Of a stretch of DNA of 40,286 nt, positions 34,982 through 40,286 are shown one piece after another. Origin of the DNA: Actinophytocola sp. (GTDB lineage: Bacteria; Actinomycetota; Actinomycetes; Mycobacteriales; Pseudonocardiaceae); assembly GCA_009377395.1 (NCBI GenBank), contig WHUB01000035.1, positions 1,346 to 41,631 of the forward strand, given 5' to 3'. The notes under the pieces were generated by a model. That model made no database searches, was not told the DNA's origin, and saw only the letters and a program-made list of their open reading frames with translations. Each line of letters starts with the position of its first letter. The stretch's first letter is position 1. The position numbers and the translations under genes are program-made.

Positions 34982-36151
34982 ATGACAGCGGTAATGAGCG
35001 AGCGGCCCGCCGCTCGCACCGTGCCCGTCGACGACCCGACGGCGCACCTGACCGACGCCGACATCGAGAACATCGCCAAGGAGCTCGACGCGCTGCGCGA
35101 GCGCGTCATCGCCAGCAGGGGAGCGCGCGACGCCGCCTACATCCGGCGCGTCATCGACGTCCAGCGCAAGCTGGAGCTCGGCAGCAGGGGCGTGCTGGTG
35201 TTCTCGCTGTTCCCACCGGCCTGGCTGCTCGGCACCCTCGGGCTGTCGGCGGCCAAGATCGTGGAGAACATGGAGATCGGGCACAACGTGATGCACGGCC
35301 AGTGGGACTGGATGCGTGACCCGAAGATCCACTCGACGACCTGGGAATGGGACAACGTCTCGCCGTCGGACCAGTGGAAGCGCACTCACAACGGGATGCA
35401 CCACACCTACACCAACGTGATCGGCGAGGACGGCGACCTCGGCTACGGCCTCATGCGGGTCTCGCCCGACCAGCCCTGGTCGCCGTTCTATCTCGGCCAG
35501 CCGTTGTGGAACTTCGTCAACGCCTGCTTCTTCGAGTTCGGCATCGCGGCCTACGACCTCGAACTGCGCGACAGCCTGACCGATGGACGACACAAGACCC
35601 CCGAGTTCCGCGAGCGCGCCCAGCGGGTGCTGCGCAAGATCCGGCAGCAGGTCACCAAGGACTACGTGGTACATCCGCTGCTGTCGGGGCCGTCGGCGCT
35701 GCACACGCTGGGCGCGAACTTCGTCGCGAACCTCGTCCGCAACCTGTGGACCCACTCGGTGATCATGTGCGGGCACTTCCCGGAGGGTGTGGACACCTTC
35801 GAGAAGTCGTCCATCGAGGGCGAGACTCGCGGCCAGTGGTACCTGCGGCAGATGCTCGGCTCGGCCAACATCTCCGGCAGCCCGCTGCTGCACCTGATGA
35901 GCGGGAACCTGTCGCACCAGATCGAGCACCATCTGTTCCCCGACCTGCCGAGCAACCGCTACGGCGAGATCGCACCGGAGGTGCGGGACCTGTTCGAGCG
36001 CTACGGGCTCAACTACGTCACCGGTCCGCTGCCGAAGCAGGTGGCCTCCGCGTGGCGGAAGATTTTCCTGCTGTCGCTGCCGAACGACGCCGCCGAGCGG
36101 GTCGACCGGGTCCTCAAGCGGTTCTGGCCGAAGTGGCTCCGTACGGCGTAA
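34982..36151 (+). CDS. DesA3-like membrane fatty acyl-CoA desaturase
   Basis: A 389-residue membrane desaturase, expected to place a cis double bond in a long-chain acyl-CoA, with the upstream reductase supplying electrons. The three diiron His boxes are HNVMH (101-105), HNGMHH (136-141) and HQIEHH (312-317). Hydrophobic stretches near 73-92 and 185-205 could enter the membrane. GGGGAAAG precedes ATG 34982. It ends the operon; no strong hairpin follows at once, but CCACCC/GGGTGG (36240-36255) may stop transcription before the next gene. Confidence 0.93.
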   Translation: MTAVMSERPAARTVPVDDPTAHLTDADIENIAKELDALRERVIASRGARDAAYIRRVIDVQRKLELGSRGVLVFSLFPPAWLLGTLGLSAAKIVENMEIGHNVMHGQWDWMRDPKIHSTTWEWDNVSPSDQWKRTHNGMHHTYTNVIGEDGDLGYGLMRVSPDQPWSPFYLGQPLWNFVNACFFEFGIAAYDLELRDSLTDGRHKTPEFRERAQRVLRKIRQQVTKDYVVHPLLSGPSALHTLGANFVANLVRNLWTHSVIMCGHFPEGVDTFEKSSIEGETRGQWYLRQMLGSANISGSPLLHLMSGNLSHQIEHHLFPDLPSNRYGEIAPEVRDLFERYGLNYVTGPLPKQVASAWRKIFLLSLPNDAAERVDRVLKRFWPKWLRTA

Positions 36152-36276
36152 CGGGCGTGCGGCCGGACGGCGCACTATGCTGCTCCCGTCGCTGACCGAG
36201 CGTTTCGGGCCCGGCTGCCGGGGTAAGTCTGGGACGTCTCCACCCAACCGGGTGGCAGCGGATGAATGGAGTGACC

Positions 36277-36552
36277 ATGACGATTACCGGGCTACTCAGT
36301 GCGCTGCTCGTTGGCTTGGTCATCGGCGCGCTGGCACGACTGATCCTTCCTGGCAAGCAGGCCATCGGGCTGCTGGCCACCATCGCGGTCGGTATCCTCG
36401 CCGCGTTGATCGGCACTTGGCTGACCAACCAGATGGGCATCGGTAACGCCGAGGGGTACGACCTGTTCGAGTTCATCGCGCAGGTGGTGCTGGCCCTCAT
36501 CGGTGTCGGCCTCGTCGCGGGCACGCTGCGACGGTCGAAGATCAAGGCTTGA
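36277..36552 (+). CDS. GlsB/YeaQ/YmgE-family small membrane protein, copy 1
   Basis: A 91-residue protein with three membrane helices (about 4-23, 29-49, 65-84) and the family glycine pattern (ALLVGLVIGALARLILPGKQAIGLLATIAVGI). Members of this family are small inner-membrane proteins, often stress-induced; no biochemical role is established. GGAG lies 7 nt before ATG 36277. TATGCT at 36176-36181 is a possible -10, and the hairpin 36240-36255 lies in the resulting leader. It has a near-identical neighbour downstream (72 of 91 residues). Confidence 0.9.
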   Translation: MTITGLLSALLVGLVIGALARLILPGKQAIGLLATIAVGILAALIGTWLTNQMGIGNAEGYDLFEFIAQVVLALIGVGLVAGTLRRSKIKA

Positions 36553-36572
36553 CCAGCGACCTGACAGTAAGC

Positions 36573-36601
36573 GCCGTGTCGCCTCACGCGGGCGGCACGG
36601 C
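36573..36601 (+). terminator. Hairpin after copy 1 of the YeaQ-type gene
   Basis: GCCGTGTCGCC (36573-36583) pairs with GGCGGCACGGC (36591-36601) over 11 bp with one G-U pair and a 7-nt loop. It starts 20 nt after the stop. No T-run follows. Confidence 0.6.
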
Positions 36602-36641
36602 GGCTTGCGTCAGGACGCGCCACCGATACCCGTCGCCGGGG

Positions 36642-36647
36642 TAGGCT
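36642..36647 (+). promoter_or_regulatory. Putative -10 element of copy 2 of the YeaQ-type gene
   Basis: TAGGCT matches the -10 pattern and is identical to the hexamer before ftsE. It would give a leader of about 27 nt that includes GGAG at a good distance from ATG 36681. Confidence 0.4.
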
Positions 36648-36680
36648 TCGAATGGTCAAGAGCGGAACGGAGCAAGCCCC

Positions 36681-36956
36681 ATGACGATTTCCGGGATTCT
36701 CAGTGCGCTGCTCGTCGGCTTGGTCGTCGGTGCGCTGGCACGGCTGATTCTGCCTGGCAGGCAGGCGATCGGGCTGCTGGCCACCATCGCGGTCGGCATC
36801 GTCGCCGCGCTGCTGGGCACCTGGCTGACGAACGAGATGGGCATCGGCGACGTCTCCGGTTACGACCTCATCGAGCTGATCGTGCAGGTCGGACTGGCCG
36901 TGATCGGTGTCGGCCTGGTCGCCGGAACGCTGCGCCGCTCGAGGTCGCGGACGTGA
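36681..36956 (+). CDS. GlsB/YeaQ/YmgE-family small membrane protein, copy 2
   Basis: A 91-residue paralogue of the previous gene, with the same three-helix layout and no gap in the alignment. The 19 differences are mostly conservative and cluster in the loop after the second helix (GNAEGY against GDVSGY) and at the basic C-terminus. The separate terminator and -10-like element between the copies suggest independent control after a tandem duplication. GGAG is 8 nt before the ATG. Confidence 0.9.
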   Translation: MTISGILSALLVGLVVGALARLILPGRQAIGLLATIAVGIVAALLGTWLTNEMGIGDVSGYDLIELIVQVGLAVIGVGLVAGTLRRSRSRT

Positions 36957-36968
36957 CACCGGACTGAC

Positions 36969-36997
36969 GCCGGTGGTGTGGTGCCCACACCACCGGC
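36969..36997. terminator. Bidirectional 13-bp hairpin
   Basis: GCCGGTGGTGTGG (36969-36981) pairs perfectly with CCACACCACCGGC (36985-36997) around a 3-nt loop. It sits between copy 2 of the YeaQ-type gene (ends 36956) and the convergent membrane gene (ends 37008), so it can serve both. Confidence 0.75.
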
Positions 36998-37007
36998 GAG
37001 GTCCGTG

Positions 37008-37415
37008 TCACGCCCGGCGCAGCCCGGTGATCTGCAGCTCGGCGAACACCGTCGTCACGACGGCGAGCGCCAGCGCGGTCACCACGCCGAGCGTGGTCAG
37101 CGACAGTGTCTCCGCGATGAGGACGACGACGCCGGCCACGGTCCACAGCAGATTGGCGGCTGCCACGGCGCTCGCCGCCGTGCGGTTGATGACGTTCCTG
37201 GTGCCGATGACGAGTACCGCGGCGCCGTAGGCGACGAAGAACAGCCCGATGTCGAGCAGCAGCATCGTGCTCGCGCCGAGCACCGTGTCGAGTACGCCCG
37301 ACAGCGCCGCGATGAGCACGCCGCTGAGTCCCGACGCGACGCCGTCGAGGACGAGGCTGGTGCGGAGCAGGCGGCCGGAGGTCGTGGTGGTGAGGCCGGA
37401 GGTTGCGGTGGTCAT
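37008..37415 (-). CDS. Small four-helix membrane protein, unknown
   Basis: A 135-residue integral membrane protein with hydrophobic segments at about 18-44, 48-70, 80-102 and 106-128. The motif LLDIGLFFVAYGAAVLVIGTRN with a single charged loop between helices two and three is typical of a family of actinobacterial integral membrane proteins without known role. AAGGGAA precedes ATG 37415 well. It lies downstream of, and in the same direction as, the 381-residue membrane protein, but the 119-nt gap with repeats suggests its own promoter. Confidence 0.75.
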   Translation of the reverse strand: MTTATSGLTTTTSGRLLRTSLVLDGVASGLSGVLIAALSGVLDTVLGASTMLLLDIGLFFVAYGAAVLVIGTRNVINRTAASAVAAANLLWTVAGVVVLIAETLSLTTLGVVTALALAVVTTVFAELQITGLRRA

Positions 37416-37534
37416 GTCGGATTCCCTTCCGTGGTTGGCCGGTCGCTTCCGACGCTAGGAAGGGCGGCACTGCCACCGGTACGAAAAGGACTGCGAAGTC
37501 CTGCCAACCGCTGCCACCGTTGGGAAAACGCAGG
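37416..37534. promoter_or_regulatory. Repeat-rich leader between two membrane protein genes
   Basis: Read on the minus strand this gap has three copies of TGGCAG, two of them close together. A 6-bp hairpin AGGACT (37487-37492) / AGTCCT (37497-37502) with a GCGA loop lies between the second and third copies. TAGCGT (37457-37452) is a possible -10 for the 135-residue gene. The repeats resemble regulator half-sites; nothing in the window names the regulator. Confidence 0.4.
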
Positions 37535-38680
37535 TCAGTGTGATGCCGCCGTGGCGCGCAGATCGGCGGCGACCAGCCGCGCGGCCGCCGACTGCCAGTT
37601 GTGCAGCGTCCGCTCCGGTACCTGGTCGGCGAACCACGTCAGCGCCTGCCGTGCGGTCGCGTCGAGCTCGGTGACCTTGGTGCGCACGCTGTAGGGCCGG
37701 ACCCCGGCGATGTAGTAGAAGTAGAGCGCGTTGTAGTGGCGCCATTCCTCGCTGGTGCCGAACTCGCCGCCGTCGGGCTTGAGCCTGCGGATGGCTTCCA
37801 GCAGCACGGCTTTCAGCTCCTTGGCGCGCTCGAGCGGCGTGTCGGGCGAGCCGCGTGCGGCGAGTCGTTCGGTGATCACCGGCAGCTCGGTCAGCGGGCT
37901 GGACACCAGCTTGCCGAGGTCGCCGTAATACGACAGCGCCCGGCGGGTCAGTCGGGCGAACTCGGCGTCGTCGAGGCCAGTGAGCGCGGTGTCCGCCTTG
38001 CGCGGCAGCGCGTCGGCGACCTCCCGCAGCTGTGCTCTCGCCTGCTGGACCGGCACGGCCAGCGCGAGGCGGTCGGCGAGCGACTGCAGCGGGCTGGCCA
38101 GCACGTGGACCGTGATCGCGGCGGCGACGACGCCGTAGAGCAGCGCGGTCAGCGCGGGGTTGGGACCTGAGGTGGCGATGACCAGGCCGACCTGGCCGCC
38201 GAGCAGGGCCGTGGCGAGGCCGGAGATCACGGCCGAGCGCAGCATGTCCGCGCGCAGCGACTCGCCGGCGTCGAAGGCGTCGAACACGGCGACGCAGCCG
38301 CCGAGCAGCACCAGGTCGAACCCGATCGAGGCCAGGGTGAGCTCGCGGGGGAGCAGTCCGGCGGCGAGCAGCAGCAGTCCGGCGGCGAGCCCGACGAGCA
38401 ATGCGCCGACGATCGCGAGCCCGAGCGTGCTCCTGACCCCCTCGCGGCTGGCCCGGTGGTCTCGGATCAGTCGCGCCAGCACGACCGCCCACAGGGCGGC
38501 AGGCAGCCACACCAGCACCTCGGCGATCGCGCCCGTCCAGGGCAGGTCGTCGAGGGCGATCGCGGCGCCGTAGCCGAGCAGCCCGCCACCGGCGAGCACC
38601 AGCACCGGGTTGGTCCGGTCACGCGCCAGCAGGTACAGGCCGAGCCACCAGGCGACGGCGAAGGTCAGGACGGGCACCAT
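37535..38680 (-). CDS. Membrane protein with cytoplasmic C-terminal domain, unknown
   Basis: A 381-residue protein not recognised. Residues 1-195 hold about six or seven hydrophobic segments. From about 205 on it is soluble: a helical region with RAQLREVADALPRK, ALTGLDDAEFARLTRRALSYYGDLGKL, then EEWRHYNALYFYYIAGVRPYSVRTK, and a final W/L-rich helix. It looks like a sensor-type architecture without a kinase. GTG 38683 is also possible as start; ATG 38680 is used. It begins 10-13 nt after the glycosyltransferase stop, so the two are probably cotranscribed. Confidence 0.65.
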   Translation of the reverse strand: MVPVLTFAVAWWLGLYLLARDRTNPVLVLAGGGLLGYGAAIALDDLPWTGAIAEVLVWLPAALWAVVLARLIRDHRASREGVRSTLGLAIVGALLVGLAAGLLLLAAGLLPRELTLASIGFDLVLLGGCVAVFDAFDAGESLRADMLRSAVISGLATALLGGQVGLVIATSGPNPALTALLYGVVAAAITVHVLASPLQSLADRLALAVPVQQARAQLREVADALPRKADTALTGLDDAEFARLTRRALSYYGDLGKLVSSPLTELPVITERLAARGSPDTPLERAKELKAVLLEAIRRLKPDGGEFGTSEEWRHYNALYFYYIAGVRPYSVRTKVTELDATARQALTWFADQVPERTLHNWQSAAARLVAADLRATAASH

Positions 38681-38693
38681 CACACTTCGCAGA

Positions 38694-40172
38694 TTACGCG
38701 GGCCGTCGTCCCCAGATCGCGATGATGCCGATGACGCCTGCGATGGGCAGCAGCACGAGGCCGGGTAGCTGGTAGCGCCAGGAGAACTCGAACGCCGACG
38801 ACCCGACCTGGATTATCAGCGCCGTGCCGACCGTCAGCAGCGCCGCTGCGCGCAGTCCGCTGCCGCGGGCGCGGCCCACGCCGAACACGGCGGCGATCGC
38901 GACCAGTGCGAACGCGGCGAGCAGTGGTCCCGGGGTGTAGCCGACGCTGAGCTGATAGCCGCGCAGGAACGTCGTCGCCGGTGCGAAGGCGGACGGCGTC
39001 TCGCCGCTGAACTTCTGCGAGTAGAAGATCGACTCGTCCCGGTGGTCGTAGTACTGGTACCCGGGCTGGAAGTGCCAGCGCGTCACGCTGACGTCGTTCG
39101 GCGCGTCGGTGCGAGCGGGCCGGAAGCCCTTGAGGAAGTCGATGGCGACGGCGCGGGCCACGTCGAACGGTTGCTCGCGCAGCACGATCATCCCGAACTG
39201 GTGCTGAACCTCCGCGACCTCGGTGCCCTCCGGGAAGGTGCTCACCCAGTTCTCGTCGGCGATGCGGTGCGCGTAGTAGTCCGGCATCCGGTCCCCGAGC
39301 GGTTCGGTGGGACACGCCAGCCGCTGCACCGGGGTGAGCGGAAGCTGATCGCACTTGGCGACGACGGCCGCCCTGCTGTACAGCACGTCGGACTGGCTGT
39401 TGGACAGCCCGACCCTCCCCGTCTCCTGGTGGTAGTAGGTGGCGTAGGAGCCGACGACGACCGCGAACAGCACCACGAACGCGCCGGTGCGCAGCGCGAC
39501 CGCGCGGATGGTGGCCCAGCTACGCCAGGCCCGCCACGCCCCGCCCGCGATCAGCAGGTACACCACGGCGGGCGCGAACAGCGTGACCGCGATCAGCCGG
39601 ATCGCCACCGCGACGCCGAGCAGCAGTCCCGCCAGCGCCGCCCGGCGCGGGTTCGGGGCGCCGGTGCCGATCAGCAGCCACAGGATCGCGACCAGCAGCA
39701 CCAGCTGCCAGGTGTCCGACATGATCATCTGCTCGATCTGCACCACGTAGGCGTCGAGCAGCACCGGCGCCGCCGCGATGGCGGCCAGCCAGGCCGGCGC
39801 GCGCAGCCGCAGCGCCAGCAGGTACAGCCCGAGCGCGCACCCCAGACCGGCGAGGTGCTGCACGGCGGTGACCAGCTCCAGCCCGCCCACCGACAGCAGC
39901 GGCTCCAGCACCAGCAGGTCGTAGCCGATCGGGTGCATCCCGCCCGGGTCGTGCACGCCGAGGTTGTTCAGGTAACGGAACGAGTCGAAGTACAGCAGCG
40001 CGGGCTGATAGCCGATCCAGGCCAGAACGCGAAGCGCGGCACCAGCGACAAGCAGTGTGGCGATCAGCCAATGCCTACCGATGGTGCCGCGCACGCGAGG
40101 TTCTTCGACCGGTGCGGGCTCAGGCCCGTCTTCCCTGGTGTCCCTGGTGATTACGCCTTGGTTCGCTTCCAC
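38694..40172 (-). CDS. GT-C type polyprenyl-linked glycosyltransferase-like membrane protein
   Basis: A 492-residue polytopic protein with about ten hydrophobic segments. The first outer loop has FDSFRYLNNLGVHDPGGMHPIGYD, with acidic residues in the place of the GT-C catalytic Asp motif (PMT/ArnT/Emb-like enzymes). A soluble outer part of about 130 residues lies between helices (roughly 260-390). It would transfer a sugar from a lipid-phosphate donor outside the membrane. GTG 40172 overlaps the upstream epimerase-like gene by 22 nt, so the pair is coupled. The acceptor and donor are unknown. Confidence 0.75.
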   Translation of the reverse strand: MEANQGVITRDTREDGPEPAPVEEPRVRGTIGRHWLIATLLVAGAALRVLAWIGYQPALLYFDSFRYLNNLGVHDPGGMHPIGYDLLVLEPLLSVGGLELVTAVQHLAGLGCALGLYLLALRLRAPAWLAAIAAAPVLLDAYVVQIEQMIMSDTWQLVLLVAILWLLIGTGAPNPRRAALAGLLLGVAVAIRLIAVTLFAPAVVYLLIAGGAWRAWRSWATIRAVALRTGAFVVLFAVVVGSYATYYHQETGRVGLSNSQSDVLYSRAAVVAKCDQLPLTPVQRLACPTEPLGDRMPDYYAHRIADENWVSTFPEGTEVAEVQHQFGMIVLREQPFDVARAVAIDFLKGFRPARTDAPNDVSVTRWHFQPGYQYYDHRDESIFYSQKFSGETPSAFAPATTFLRGYQLSVGYTPGPLLAAFALVAIAAVFGVGRARGSGLRAAALLTVGTALIIQVGSSAFEFSWRYQLPGLVLLPIAGVIGIIAIWGRRPA

Positions 40173-40286
40173 TGGACCTTCGGATACATCTTCTCGACGT
40201 CGACCCGATGCTTGTTCGCCTCGACGATGCCGAACATGGACTCGATCAACGTATCCGACAGCAGATGCGGCTTCAGACCCAGCTCC
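40151..40286 (-). CDS. NAD-dependent epimerase, UDP-sulfoquinovose-synthase-like, C-terminus only
   Basis: Only the last 44 residues are in the window, ending at TAA 40153-40151. The tail LGLKPHLLSDTLIESMF, then EANKHRVDVEKMYPKVQWK, strongly recalls the C-terminus of SqdB/SQD1 (LGLxPHxLSDxLLxSL, then KDRVDxxQIMPxVxWKK), based on my memory of that family. This enzyme family builds UDP-sulfoquinovose or related nucleotide sugars. The ~350 N-terminal residues with the NAD site lie outside. It is the first visible gene of the operon with the GT-C protein. Confidence 0.6.
   Translation of the reverse strand, partial: ELGLKPHLLSDTLIESMFGIVEANKHRVDVEKMYPKVQWKRTKA

Overview
The window is high-GC actinobacterial chromosome, most likely from the Pseudonocardiaceae (Amycolatopsis or Saccharomonospora type). 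The grounds are the prfB-ftsE-ftsX-smpB-ssrA order, an ssrA tag ending in ALAA, a ~600-residue LeuA, paired desaturase and ferredoxin reductase genes, a very GC-rich third codon position, and many genes that seem to start at or very near their transcription start. The family assignment is inference. No prophage, insertion sequence, CRISPR array, rRNA or tRNA was seen.

Left part (1-11651). A tripartite tricarboxylate transporter operon (tctC-tctB-tctA) faces away from a truncated CitA/DcuS-like sensor kinase and ends in a perfect hairpin. A PadR regulator with three operator-like half-sites follows. Next is the core block prfB, ftsE, ftsX, smpB, an amidohydrolase and the tmRNA gene ssrA with a strong terminator. 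Downstream lie a vapBC toxin-antitoxin pair, a DUF1876 gene, a YnfA-type membrane protein, a secreted-tail membrane protein and a 64-residue conserved-looking small protein.

Middle part (11652-26978). The histidine-degradation operon is hutH-hutU-(31-codon ORF)-hutF-hutI, with every junction overlapping by 4 nt. It takes histidine to N-formylglutamate; no deformylase is visible here. It converges on a two-gene unit of unknown function, followed by a crotonase, a 56-residue acidic protein and an RraA-like gene. rraA diverges from an 88-residue winged-helix gene, with a 9-bp inverted repeat between them. Then come a CobW-type GTPase, divergent from an HhH-GPD DNA repair protein, a double META-domain lipoprotein, and a DUF5819-HTTM pair that resembles SdpA-SdpB. 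A cluster of 22-bp-spaced inverted and direct repeats separates this pair from the convergent leuA.

Right part (26979-40286). A DUF433/DUF5615 toxin-antitoxin-like pair lies behind a TetR gene. The TetR gene is divergent from an operon of two acyl-CoA dehydrogenases and an alpha/beta hydrolase, which is followed by a quinone-oxidoreductase-like gene. A PucR-type regulator diverges from a ferredoxin reductase and a DesA3-like fatty acid desaturase. Two tandem YeaQ/GlsB-type membrane proteins follow, each with its own terminator hairpin. The end of the window, on the minus strand, holds the C-terminus of a UDP-sulfoquinovose-synthase-like epimerase, a GT-C type membrane glycosyltransferase and two membrane proteins of unknown function.

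The most unusual items are the SdpAB-like pair without a visible toxin gene, the 31-codon ORF coupled at both ends inside the hut operon, the rraA/winged-helix operator, the 22-bp-periodic repeat that forms the tail of the HTTM protein, and the recurrent -10-like hexamer 6-8 nt before start codons.
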